A DNA stretch of 17,045 bases from Thermoflexibacter sp. (GTDB lineage: Bacteria; Bacteroidota; Bacteroidia; Cytophagales; Thermoflexibacteraceae). The translations under genes were made by a program, and so were the position numbers. Location of the stretch: assembly GCA_025455345.1 (NCBI GenBank), contig JALOMS010000016.1, forward strand, positions 1 to 17,045, given 5' to 3'. The notes beneath the pieces are model-generated. The model was not told the origin of the DNA. It saw only the letters and a program-made list of their open reading frames with translations, and did no database searches. Below, piece after piece: positions 1 through 7,246 of this stretch. The stretch's first letter is position 1. Each line of letters begins with the position of its first letter.

Positions 1-419
1 TAGATGAAGGAACGCAGATGATAGGGAAAAAGGTGGATTACGTTTTTATTGGTAGCTGTACCAACTCTCGCATAGAGGACTTACGCATGGTAGCAAACTT
101 TGTCAAAGGTAAGAAAAAAGCGGAAGGTGTAGAAGTGCTTATTATTCCTGGGTCAAAACAAGTAGAAATCCAAGCAAAAAAAGAAGGATTAGATGAGGTA
201 TTCAAAGCCGCAGGTTTTGATTTAAGAGAACCCGGTTGCTCGGCTTGCTTGGGCATGAACGAGGACAAAATTCCCGCAGGCAAATACTGTGTATCCACAT
301 CAAACCGCAATTTTGAGGGGAGGCAGGGACCAGGTGCGCGTACCTTTTTAGCAAGCCCGCTTACTGCGGCTGTTGCCGCTATCACAGGATACGTACAAGA
401 TGTAAGAGAATATTTGTAG
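1..419 (+). CDS. leuC: 3-isopropylmalate dehydratase large subunit, C-terminal part
   Basis: This is the 3' end of leuC; the reading frame is open from base 3 to the stop at 417-419 and begins upstream of the window. LeuC with LeuD isomerises 2-isopropylmalate to 3-isopropylmalate in leucine biosynthesis in the cytoplasm. The visible part carries all three cysteines expected to ligate the [4Fe-4S] cluster: the Cys of GSCTNSR (codon 57-59) and the pair in PGCSACLGMN (codons 237-239 and 246-248). The substrate-binding stretch STSNRNFEGRQG and the C-terminal SPLTAAVAAITG segment are also typical. About 139 codons are present, roughly the last third of the usual ~465 residues. No leuD follows; instead a strong terminator lies directly downstream, so leuC is the last gene of its transcript. 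Family assignment is firm. Confidence 0.96.
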   Translation, partial: DEGTQMIGKKVDYVFIGSCTNSRIEDLRMVANFVKGKKKAEGVEVLIIPGSKQVEIQAKKEGLDEVFKAAGFDLREPGCSACLGMNEDKIPAGKYCVSTSNRNFEGRQGPGARTFLASPLTAAVAAITGYVQDVREYL

Positions 420-426
420 GACAAAT

Positions 427-476
427 CTCAACAAACTCGTATGTCCTAATACGAGTTTGTTGAGTATTTTTATTTA
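427..476 (+). terminator. Rho-independent terminator after leuC
   Basis: A perfect 15-bp inverted repeat (427-441 CTCAACAAACTCGTA, paired with 450-464) encloses an 8-base loop and is followed by TATTTTTATTTATT. It begins 8 bases after the leuC stop codon. The T-rich tail is on the plus-strand side only, so it mainly serves leuC, although the minus-strand nucleosidase gene ending at 499 also runs towards it. Confidence 0.9.
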
Positions 477-498
477 TTGTAATAAGCTATTTTGACGT

Positions 499-1242
499 TT
501 ATCCTATCTCTTCTATGGACTTGCCAACCAAATAATCAATAATCCCTATCATTTTCTTTTTCAGATTATTAGAGGCTATGGCTAAATTCTCTATGAATTC
601 TTCTTCTACTGCTTGTTGGTTATCTATGAGGTCTGTAATAGATTTGACAGCCATAAAAGGAATATGGTACATATTGGCTACCCAAGCAATAGCCGCCGCT
701 TCCATTTCTTTGACCACAGGAGTTTCTATATTGATAATAGCCAAGTCAGTAGGCGTAATATCCAATGAATTTCCTGTGGAAACATTGGCTAACTTCATGC
801 CCAATTTGATAGCCAAAGAAGAGGCATTTACACAAGGATAGTTGCCCATGCCATACTTATCAAATCCGGGCAAGGGTATGCGACGGTCGTGGTAACGTAT
901 GTATTTATTACTTACATAAACATCACCTATCTCGCTCCCATGCTGGGCAAAGCCCCCGGCTGTACCCGCATTGATGATGAGGTCTGGTCTGAAGTGTTGG
1001 ACAGCCAAATAAGCGGCAAGAGTAGCAGGCTGAGTAGCCACACAGTCCAAATTAAAATCTCTATCTCTACCATTGAGCAAAATAGTAATATCAATGCCTT
1101 CTTTATCAATGTGATATGCTTCCATTGGGAGGGCTTCATCAAATATTTTAGGTAGCTTATAAAAGTTATATTCTTCTATGAGTGGTCTTGCTTCTTGTTT
1201 CATTGCCATGATAATGGCTACTTTTTCAATAGGTTTCTTCAT
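499..1242 (-). CDS. 5'-methylthioadenosine/S-adenosylhomocysteine nucleosidase
   Basis: A 247-residue protein of the PNP/UDP phosphorylase superfamily, predicted to hydrolyse the N-glycosidic bond of methylthioadenosine and/or S-adenosylhomocysteine in methionine salvage and methyl-cycle detoxification. Visible signatures are the N-terminal strand VAIIMAMKQEA with the likely acid Glu17, the ribose/base segment NAGTAGGF (91-98), the KEMEAAAIAW motif with Met180-Glu181, and SITDLID with the catalytic Asp204. The segments NAGTAGGF and YHDRRIPLPGFDKYG are closer to what I remember of plant MTN proteins than to E. coli Pfs. SAH activity is therefore uncertain, since some plant-type enzymes prefer MTA. 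The gene stands alone: it faces the leuC terminator downstream and is 111 bp from the next gene upstream. The ATG at 1242 fits the family N-terminus. Family confidence is high, substrate range moderate. Confidence 0.9.
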   Translation of the reverse strand: MKKPIEKVAIIMAMKQEARPLIEEYNFYKLPKIFDEALPMEAYHIDKEGIDITILLNGRDRDFNLDCVATQPATLAAYLAVQHFRPDLIINAGTAGGFAQHGSEIGDVYVSNKYIRYHDRRIPLPGFDKYGMGNYPCVNASSLAIKLGMKLANVSTGNSLDITPTDLAIINIETPVVKEMEAAAIAWVANMYHIPFMAVKSITDLIDNQQAVEEEFIENLAIASNNLKKKMIGIIDYLVGKSIEEIG

Positions 1243-1336
1243 AAAATAGGCGATGTGGTATTCATAAAATGTGCAAACTAACTATGAAAGTAAATAAAGA
1301 GGGTAGTAATATGGTGAATGAGGGAGAAAATTTTTC

Positions 1337-1366
1337 CAAAAATACAAAAATCATTATTCTTTCAAA
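1337..1366 (-). promoter_or_regulatory. Candidate Bacteroidota-type promoter for the nucleosidase gene
   Basis: On the minus strand, TTTG (1366-1363), an 18-base spacer and TATTTTTG (1344-1337) match the TTTG / TAnnTTTG pattern. This would leave a leader of about 85-90 bases before the ATG at 1242. The -33 box would lie inside the 3' end of the neighbouring gene. Pattern match only, in AT-rich DNA. Confidence 0.35.
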
Positions 1367-2385
1367 ATACTATCATCAAATTTGCAGATAATACCTTTTG
1401 CACCTACGGCAAAACCTGTTTTTCCTGAAAAACTAAGAGAATGGAAAATAGTTTCATCTATTTGTGTCCATGTTTTGCCAAAATCTTTGGAATAGGTAGT
1501 TCCATTGCCTACCGCTATCAATATATTTTTCCCATAAATAGCTACTGCCTCTTTTAATCCTGATGGTTTGGTAGTAGTAAGTATGTCCCAAGACCTACCA
1601 CCATTGTAGGTAATACTTACGTTGGGGCTATTGTCCTGAATTTGTAGATAATCTCCACCGACTGCGATGCCCGTGTCTTTATTCCAAAAATTTAGTCCAA
1701 AAATGCCAGAGCTTTTGCCTGCTTTGATAGGAGTCGGGCTTACCCACCAAGTCATACCCCTATCCTGCGTATAAATGACTCGCCCCATACTACCCCCGCC
1801 TGTGCCTATCCATGCGTTCGCTTGCCCTGCCGTAACGATAGCAGTTCCACTTGCCGCAAATGCCGCTTCTCCATCTTGGACAGAAGGCAATCTTTCAGGA
1901 GGAATTCTCTGCCAAGACTGTCCACCGTCTTTGGTGGTCAAAACATAAAACTTACCCTCTATTGGGTCTCCGAAAGCAATGCCATTTTTCCTATCCCAAA
2001 AGGCAATGCCGTCTAAAAAGACTCCTTTTTCTTGTGTTTCAAATACAATTTCCCAAGTTTGCCCACCATCATTGGTCTTGTATATTTTTGCTTTACCCTT
2101 TTCTGCCTCTCCAGCACTCATAAGTATTGCTGTATTTCCATCAAAAGCATGAACATCTCTAAAATCTAAGCTATCCGCATTGGCAACCTTCCCAACTTGC
2201 CAAGACTTGCCTCCATCATTGGTTTTTACGAAAGTGCCTTGACTCCCTCCTACCCAACAAATCTTAGTATTTACGGTATGAACAGCTCTAAAATTGGACT
2301 TGGTTGCTACCATTTGAGGTGTCCATTGGGCTAAAATATTCCAATGTATAAGGCTAAAAGTTATAAAAACTAAAATTTTTCTCAT
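1354..2385 (-). CDS. Secreted Asp-box beta-propeller protein, YCF48-like
   Basis: I place the start at the ATG at 2385, giving 343 residues, because a clear signal peptide follows (MRKILVFITFSLIHWNILA, cleavage before Gln20). The longer frame back to 2565 would add 60 residues without secretion character and overlap the start of proA. Six Asp-box repeats of the S/T-x-D-x-G-x-x-W type occur at residues 55-62, 104-111, 151-158, 206-213, 259-266 and 299-306. The fourth (TQDRGMTW) and sixth (SKDFGKTW) have altered first glycines, and the fifth has Asn for Asp (TYNGGRSW). This spacing fits a beta propeller like that of the photosystem II assembly factor YCF48/HCF136 or BNR-repeat proteins. No glycosidase active site is recognisable and no C-terminal type IX sorting domain is evident. 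Likely exported to the periplasm or surface; role unknown. It is divergent from proA. Confidence 0.85.
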   Translation of the reverse strand: MRKILVFITFSLIHWNILAQWTPQMVATKSNFRAVHTVNTKICWVGGSQGTFVKTNDGGKSWQVGKVANADSLDFRDVHAFDGNTAILMSAGEAEKGKAKIYKTNDGGQTWEIVFETQEKGVFLDGIAFWDRKNGIAFGDPIEGKFYVLTTKDGGQSWQRIPPERLPSVQDGEAAFAASGTAIVTAGQANAWIGTGGGSMGRVIYTQDRGMTWWVSPTPIKAGKSSGIFGLNFWNKDTGIAVGGDYLQIQDNSPNVSITYNGGRSWDILTTTKPSGLKEAVAIYGKNILIAVGNGTTYSKDFGKTWTQIDETIFHSLSFSGKTGFAVGAKGIICKFDDSILKE

Positions 2386-2444
2386 AAAAAACTCTTTTTT
2401 ACAAAAGTAGTAAATCCAAATGCTTTCAGGTAGGAGATTTTGTA

Positions 2445-2452
2445 TAATTTTG
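2445..2452 (+). promoter_or_regulatory. Candidate -7 box of the proA promoter
   Basis: TAATTTTG at 2445-2452 matches the Bacteroidota -7 consensus TAnnTTTG exactly. Initiation would fall near 2459 and leave a leader of about 27 bases before the proA ATG. The -33 box is weak (TTTC at 2424-2427, 17-base spacer). It argues against the possible upstream start at 2420. Confidence 0.5.
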
Positions 2453-2485
2453 CCCCCTATTTTTTGCTCATTTAACCATTTAATT

Positions 2486-3739
2486 ATGATGCCTTTTTTA
2501 GATATTTTTAAGCAAGCCCAACTTGCAAGCAGAAAACTCAATTTGCTGACAGAAAGCCAAATCAATGAGATATTAAGAGAAGTAGCGCGTGCGGCTATGA
2601 GTCAGCTTGATTTTATTTTAGAAGAAAACAAAAAGGATTTGGCAAATATGGACAAGCAAGACCCCAAATACGACCGCTTGCAACTTTCCCCCCAACGCAT
2701 AGAAGCAATCGCTCAGGATATTCTCAATGTCAGTCATTTACCATCTCCTTTAGGCAAGGTGATAGAAAAGAAAATACTCCCTAACGGACTTGATTTACAA
2801 AAAGTTAGCGTTCCTTTAGGAGTAATTGGGATTATTTACGAAGCCCGTCCTAACGTTACTTTTGACGTATTTTCTTTGTGCCTCAAGGCAGGCAATGTAA
2901 GCATTCTCAAAGGTGGAAGCGATGCCCATTTTTCCAATGTAGCTATTTTGACAGTAATCCAAGAAGTGCTTGAAAAACATCATATTACAAAAAATATAGT
3001 CCAATTACTACCACCAAGCCGAGAGGCAACTACTGCCTTACTGCATGCGATAGGCTTTGTAGATGTTATTATTCCCAGAGGAAGCCAACAACTCATTGAT
3101 TTTGTTCGCCAAAACGCAAAAGTTCCTGTGATAGAAACAGGAGCAGGTATAGTACACACATACTTTGACCAAAGTGGAGATTTGGCAAAGGGCAAAGCCA
3201 TCATTTACAATGCCAAAACACGCAGAGTCAGTGTTTGTAATGCCTTAGATTGTCTTATCATTCATAAAAACCGCCTCAATGACCTATCCGAACTCATAGA
3301 ACCATTGGCAAACCATGATGTGGAGATTTTCGCTGATGAGCAAGCCTTGCCTTACCTCAAAAATAGTAATTATCCTACTCATCTTGTCCAATTAGCTAAT
3401 CCTCAACACTTTGGCACAGAGTTTTTATCGTATAAAATGGCTATTAAAACAGTGGATAGTTTTGATGAAGCCATTACGCACATTGCCAATCATAGCTCTA
3501 AACATAGTGAAGCAATAATAGCTGAAGATGAAGAAGTTGCAAATAATTTTTTGAAAATGGTAGATGCCGCAGTAGTTTTTGCGAATACCTCTACTGCTTT
3601 TACCGATGGCGCACAGTTTGGCTTGGGGGCAGAGATAGGCATTAGTACCCAAAAACTACACGCCAGAGGTCCTATGGCATTGGAAGAAATCACTTCCTAC
3701 AAATGGATTGCCAAAGGAAATGGACAAATCAGAGCATAG
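2486..3739 (+). CDS. proA: Glutamate-5-semialdehyde dehydrogenase (gamma-glutamyl phosphate reductase)
   Basis: ProA reduces gamma-glutamyl phosphate to glutamate-5-semialdehyde with NADPH, the second step of proline biosynthesis, in the cytoplasm. The 418-residue product matches the ~417 residues usual for the family. Diagnostic segments are VPLGVIGIIYEARPNVT near residues 108-124, the Gly-rich LKGGSDA, the cofactor-site stretch IIPRGSQQLIDFV, VIETGAGIVH, the catalytic cysteine in RRVSVCNALD (about residue 251) and the C-terminal FGLGAEIGISTQKLHARGP. Two adjacent ATGs (2486 and 2489) could both start it. The frame stays open to 2420, but those residues are not family-like and precede the predicted transcription start. 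No proB lies beside it, so the pathway's kinase is encoded elsewhere. Transcribed away from the Asp-box protein gene. Confidence 0.96.
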   Translation: MMPFLDIFKQAQLASRKLNLLTESQINEILREVARAAMSQLDFILEENKKDLANMDKQDPKYDRLQLSPQRIEAIAQDILNVSHLPSPLGKVIEKKILPNGLDLQKVSVPLGVIGIIYEARPNVTFDVFSLCLKAGNVSILKGGSDAHFSNVAILTVIQEVLEKHHITKNIVQLLPPSREATTALLHAIGFVDVIIPRGSQQLIDFVRQNAKVPVIETGAGIVHTYFDQSGDLAKGKAIIYNAKTRRVSVCNALDCLIIHKNRLNDLSELIEPLANHDVEIFADEQALPYLKNSNYPTHLVQLANPQHFGTEFLSYKMAIKTVDSFDEAITHIANHSSKHSEAIIAEDEEVANNFLKMVDAAVVFANTSTAFTDGAQFGLGAEIGISTQKLHARGPMALEEITSYKWIAKGNGQIRA

Positions 3740-3858
3740 TTGGGCTTAGACCTAACCAATCAAAATGAATACGTATCAGGCAAGATTAACGTTAAGGAAA
3801 AGGTGTTAATAAAAATATAATTAGGATACTTCTATTTTTTTAAACATAAAATCGTATT

Positions 3859-3891
3859 TTTGTTGTATCATAAAGTCTTATCCTAATTTTG
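3859..3891 (+). promoter_or_regulatory. Candidate promoter for the SpoIIE-type phosphatase gene
   Basis: TTTG at 3859-3862, a 21-base spacer and TAATTTTG at 3884-3891 match the Bacteroidota -33/-7 pattern in both boxes. Initiation near 3898 would give an unusually long leader of about 225 bases before the ATG at 4124. Confidence 0.5.
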
Positions 3892-4009
3892 CCTCCTAAA
3901 TATTTTATGTTTTTTTGATAAAAATAAGATTATTGAAGCAATTTGACATGAAATTTGATTAGACTAATTCTACTCTTTTATACAATTTTTTGTAAAATTG
4001 CATTTCTTT

Positions 4010-4048
4010 AAATTTGTATTTGATTTTAAAATTAAAGAATACAAATTT
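4010..4048 (+). promoter_or_regulatory. Perfect 11-bp inverted repeat in the phosphatase leader
   Basis: AAATTTGTATT (4010-4020) and its exact reverse complement (4038-4048) enclose a 17-base loop. It lies between the candidate promoter and the ATG and is followed by CGCCCCC, the only GC-rich run in the spacer. It could be an mRNA hairpin or a two-site operator. The stem is AT-rich, so chance occurrence is possible. Confidence 0.4.
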
Positions 4049-4123
4049 CGCCCCCAGATACTATAAGATTTGTTATTGGATAAAAATAATAATTAGGCTT
4101 ATTTTGTCTTTGATTGAGTACCA

Positions 4124-6184
4124 ATGAATATTTCTTTAAAACTCACTCTATTCTGCCTTTCTTTAGTATTTTTTAGTTGTTTGGCATTACTTTATTTGGC
4201 GAATTACGAAACACAAAATTCGTTAAGAGAAGAAGTAAGGGCAAAGTTGGAGAGGGAGTCAAATTTTGCGATGGAAAACATTGACCGTTTTATCTACGAA
4301 CGGCTCAATGACATTCGTACTTTTGCCAAAGATGGCATTATAAGTCGGGGGACTTATGGCAAAAAAGCTTCTACTTCTGAAGAAATCAACGAAAGATTGC
4401 GTTTGTTCAAACAATCAAGCAACTTGTATTTAAGCCTTTCATTTTATGATACCTCACGCACCAGAATTTCAGATACTGATAGCACACAGATTGGGAAGAA
4501 AAGCACTCGTAATAGATTTTGGAAAAGACTACCTAAAGAGGAAATAATTGTAGATGTTTATACTTCTGAAAATCAGCCTATTATGCACTTTGCTGCAAGT
4601 GTATATGATGAGAATGGTTTTTATGTGGGGGTGATTGTATCAAGGGTATTGGTAACAGAACTCAAAGAAGTATTTAAGAGTGTGGTAGAAGATGAGAAAC
4701 AGGTCAAAGGATTAAAAGTTGCTCTTTTGGACAGCATAGGATACATTATGTACTCCAATGACCCCAAGGTCAATATTCTGAAAGACCCCTATCCAGATAT
4801 AGAAGTTCTCAAACAACACATCTCAAAACAAATCAAACAAAAACGATGGGTGCCTAATTTCTTTGAAAATAATGAAAAAATCTTCTTTTATATTAGAGAG
4901 AATGGCTACTCTGTCTATCATGGGCAAGGGTGGATATTCATTATGAGCCTTCCAAAGGAAGAGGCTTTCAAAAGTGCGAATGCTTTGAGTAATCGCCTAT
5001 TTCTGTCTTCTATTCCTATCTTGTTTGTTGCCTTGTTCTTAGCACTATTTTTAGGTCAATACTTTTCCCAACCTATTGTTGCCCTTACCGAAGCCGCAGA
5101 AGAATTGGGCAAGGGAAATCTTAATGCGCGATTCGAGTATAAAAAGGAATTTGGGCATAAACATGACGAGATAGGAACGCTGTGGCAAAACTTCGTTTTT
5201 ATGGCAGAGAGGCTGAAATTTAAAATGATAGAGCAAGAGGATATGAACCACGAACTTGTTAATATTAATGACCAGCTCAAAGTCAAGTTTGATGAGGTAC
5301 AGATGAAAAACGAAGAAATACAAGCGTATAATGAAAAAATGGGCTACCAAAAGCGAGAAATAGAGCAGGCATTGAAAGAGATAGAAAAGAAAAATAAAAA
5401 TATTACCTCAAGTATTAATTATGCAGAGAGAATTCAGGCGGCTATACTGCCTGATAGAGAATATATCCGTAGTCTTTTCAGAGAATCTTTTGTACTTTTC
5501 AAACCAAGAGATATTGTTAGTGGTGATTTTTATTGGTTTCGCAAACTAAGTTCTCCAGAAGGAGACGAATTAATAGTTGCTGCGGCTGTTGATTGTACGG
5601 GGCATGGAGTACCTGGCGCACTGATGTCTGTCATTGGGGATACGCTGATGTACCAGATTATTGTAGTGGAGCGTACTTTCCAACCTGCCCAAATTCTTCG
5701 AAAACTTAATAATGGTGTAAAAAAAATATTGAAACAAGAAGACGCTCACCATCACCACAATAAGCACGATGGTATGGATATGGCATTGTGCGTCATCAAT
5801 ATGAGTCAAATGAAATTAGATTTTGTAGGGGCGCATCGACCACTATGGTTTTTCCAAAATGGAGAGTTCAAAGAAATAGATGGCGACCGCATCACGATTG
5901 GTGGAGTAGGCAGAAAGAAATACGAGCTTCGCCAACACGAGGTTCACTTTAGCAAAGGCGATACCATCTATATGTTTTCAGATGGTTTTGCAGACCAGTT
6001 TGGAGGATACAGAGACATGGCTTCTCGCAAATACTCCCCTAATCGTCTCAGGAAACTTTTAATGGATATCCAACCGCATGATATGCAGACTCAACATTTT
6101 ATCTTAGACAATGAATTTGAGCTTTGGAAAGGGAATGAAAGCCAATTAGATGATGTGATGATTATAGGTATTAGGATAATATAA
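4124..6184 (+). CDS. Membrane sensor phosphatase: HAMP plus SpoIIE/PP2C domain
   Basis: A 686-residue inner-membrane signalling protein. Order: transmembrane helix about 5-26; periplasmic sensor region about 30-285, probably Cache-like; second transmembrane helix about 293-315; HAMP region about 311-368; coiled coil about 368-428 (many Glu/Lys/Gln heptads); SpoIIE-type PP2C phosphatase 430-686. Metal-site acidic residues are recognisable: Asp468 in VSGDFYW, Asp490 in VDCTGHGVPGA, Asp620 in FSDGFADQFGG and the LDD at 676-678. Family members dephosphorylate Ser/Thr on anti-sigma-factor antagonists or related partners in response to a periplasmic signal. No antagonist or anti-sigma factor gene adjoins it, so the substrate is unknown. 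An insertion with four consecutive histidines (AHHHHNKHDG, about 541-550) sits inside the catalytic domain. The gene appears to be a single-gene transcript with a long leader. Confidence 0.93.
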   Translation: MNISLKLTLFCLSLVFFSCLALLYLANYETQNSLREEVRAKLERESNFAMENIDRFIYERLNDIRTFAKDGIISRGTYGKKASTSEEINERLRLFKQSSNLYLSLSFYDTSRTRISDTDSTQIGKKSTRNRFWKRLPKEEIIVDVYTSENQPIMHFAASVYDENGFYVGVIVSRVLVTELKEVFKSVVEDEKQVKGLKVALLDSIGYIMYSNDPKVNILKDPYPDIEVLKQHISKQIKQKRWVPNFFENNEKIFFYIRENGYSVYHGQGWIFIMSLPKEEAFKSANALSNRLFLSSIPILFVALFLALFLGQYFSQPIVALTEAAEELGKGNLNARFEYKKEFGHKHDEIGTLWQNFVFMAERLKFKMIEQEDMNHELVNINDQLKVKFDEVQMKNEEIQAYNEKMGYQKREIEQALKEIEKKNKNITSSINYAERIQAAILPDREYIRSLFRESFVLFKPRDIVSGDFYWFRKLSSPEGDELIVAAAVDCTGHGVPGALMSVIGDTLMYQIIVVERTFQPAQILRKLNNGVKKILKQEDAHHHHNKHDGMDMALCVINMSQMKLDFVGAHRPLWFFQNGEFKEIDGDRITIGGVGRKKYELRQHEVHFSKGDTIYMFSDGFADQFGGYRDMASRKYSPNRLRKLLMDIQPHDMQTQHFILDNEFELWKGNESQLDDVMIIGIRII

Positions 6185-6188
6185 CCAA

Positions 6189-6206
6189 TACAAGCGTAAT
6201 ACTTGT
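6189..6206. repeat. Short palindromic repeat element, copy 1
   Basis: TACAAGCGTAATACTTGT lies 4 bases after the phosphatase stop codon and can form an ACAAG/CTTGT stem. It matches copy 2 (8762-8779) at 15 of 18 positions in the same orientation, and both are followed by CTAAAAA. The differences largely preserve pairing as G-T wobble. Confidence 0.55.
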
Positions 6207-6224
6207 CTCTAAAAAAATTTAAGA

Positions 6225-6245
6225 TTTAGCCCTGAGCGCCAATAG
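6225..6245 (+). repeat. Imperfect direct repeat, left copy
   Basis: TTTAGCCCTGAG-CG-CCAATAG at 6225-6245 recurs as TTTAGCCTTGAGCCAATAG at 7247-7265, with one substitution and a 2-base indel. The two copies flank the AT-rich gene at 6309-7226. Confidence 0.5.
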
Positions 6246-6308
6246 TAGCAAACAAAATCTTGCTAACACTAAGGAGGGAAAGCCTAACAAACTAAATCAT
6301 AATAAACT

Positions 6309-7226
6309 ATGATTAAATATATCATATTTCTGAGTTTACTTGTAACTCATATATCTTTAGGACAAGCCTCAAAAGCCTTTAAAGTAGTTTTATCAAAATC
6401 AAATACATATAAATTTGATAGAAATCAATCTATTAGTGAAAACGATACACTGATTCTACAAAAAGATGATTATATCCTCTTATCAATAGGTGATAGCATT
6501 TATGTAGAACTTGATTCACAAGGTTTGTACCCAATGAATAGTATTATGAGCGACAATCTTATTAAAAAGCACTCTAACGAATGCGTTAAATATGTAGTTA
6601 ATCAAATGCAAAATAATTATTCAAATTACAAAGAACACAAAATTGCATTTTTTAAGAGGAGTTCATCTGTTTTTCAAGAGATTCATTTAACAATAAGATT
6701 ACCCTTTGAAACATTTACATTAAGTAATATAATGACAATTCATTATTCAGATCATTTCTTTGATGATTCTTGGTGGGATAGTTCCAATTACAAAGTATTA
6801 GGGCTAGGAATAAATCTTGATAGTGGTGGCACAGAAAATATTATTTATCAAATGACTACTAAACAAAAAAAAACAAAAATAATATTAGATACTTTAGCCT
6901 ATAAAGTTTTCACCTTTGCATATTTGCCAATGGATGAAAACCAAAAACTGATTTTTGATTTTGGAATGGGGCAACATATAATAAAAAACCTATCTTATTT
7001 TGATAAACCAAAATTCAATTTTATAAAGCAAGAATATCATAGAATTTTTAATGACTCAAACATTAAAAGTAGTTTAATCCAAAAATTAGCAGAGGCTTAC
7101 TTTTTTGATAAACATGAGCTTTATATAGATGCTATCAATTCTTTTGAAGACGCGATGGTGTTAAAAGGTAGTGAGATAAAAGAATGTGTTAATTTTTACA
7201 ATACTTTTTTTGAGAGGCACAAATGA
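6309..7226 (+). CDS. Secreted protein of unknown function with a C-terminal TPR-like helical pair
   Basis: A 305-residue protein I do not recognise as a named family. It begins with a signal peptide (MIKYIIFLSLLVTHISLGQA), so it is probably exported; there is no lipobox cysteine. Residues about 22-75 are beta-strand-like (NTYKFDRNQ, DTLILQKDDYILLSIGDSIYVEL), the middle has alternating strand and loop character, and the last 45 residues (LAEAYFFDKHELYIDAINSFEDAM) look like one helical TPR-type hairpin. The coding sequence is conspicuously richer in A/T than its neighbours, with long Asn/Lys/Ile runs, which suggests recent acquisition. The start at 6309 is forced because a TAA stop lies 6 bases upstream in frame. 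An AAGGAGG at 6271 is too far upstream to act as its ribosome binding site. Imperfect direct repeats flank the gene. Confidence 0.7.
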   Translation: MIKYIIFLSLLVTHISLGQASKAFKVVLSKSNTYKFDRNQSISENDTLILQKDDYILLSIGDSIYVELDSQGLYPMNSIMSDNLIKKHSNECVKYVVNQMQNNYSNYKEHKIAFFKRSSSVFQEIHLTIRLPFETFTLSNIMTIHYSDHFFDDSWWDSSNYKVLGLGINLDSGGTENIIYQMTTKQKKTKIILDTLAYKVFTFAYLPMDENQKLIFDFGMGQHIIKNLSYFDKPKFNFIKQEYHRIFNDSNIKSSLIQKLAEAYFFDKHELYIDAINSFEDAMVLKGSEIKECVNFYNTFFERHK

Positions 7227-7246
7227 TTAGAAATATATGGCAAATT

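Larger units (their letters stand above)
3740..4123. other. 384-bp AT-rich intergenic spacer with inverted repeats
   Basis: No coding region is supported here. It holds a promoter candidate (3859-3891) and three inverted repeats. A 10-base pair, AATTAGGATA at 3819-3828 and TATCCTAATT at 3879-3888, is separated by 50 bases, and its right arm overlaps the -7 box. A 7-bp stem lies at 3983-4000 with loop TTGT. An 11-bp perfect stem lies at 4010-4020/4038-4048. None is followed by a convincing T-run, so they look like leader structures or operators, not the proA terminator. Confidence 0.6.

Noticed and set aside
2420..2485. Earlier start for proA
   Set aside because: These 22 codons precede or span the predicted transcription start and do not resemble a ProA N-terminus.
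2386..2565. N-terminal extension of the Asp-box protein by 60 residues
   Set aside because: The extension hides the signal peptide, overlaps the divergent proA start and promoter, and has no family resemblance. The ATG at 2385 is better.
6271..6277. AAGGAGG as a Shine-Dalgarno sequence for the gene at 6309
   Set aside because: It is over 30 bases from the ATG, an in-frame stop at 6303-6305 rules out a closer start, and no short ORF worth calling follows it.
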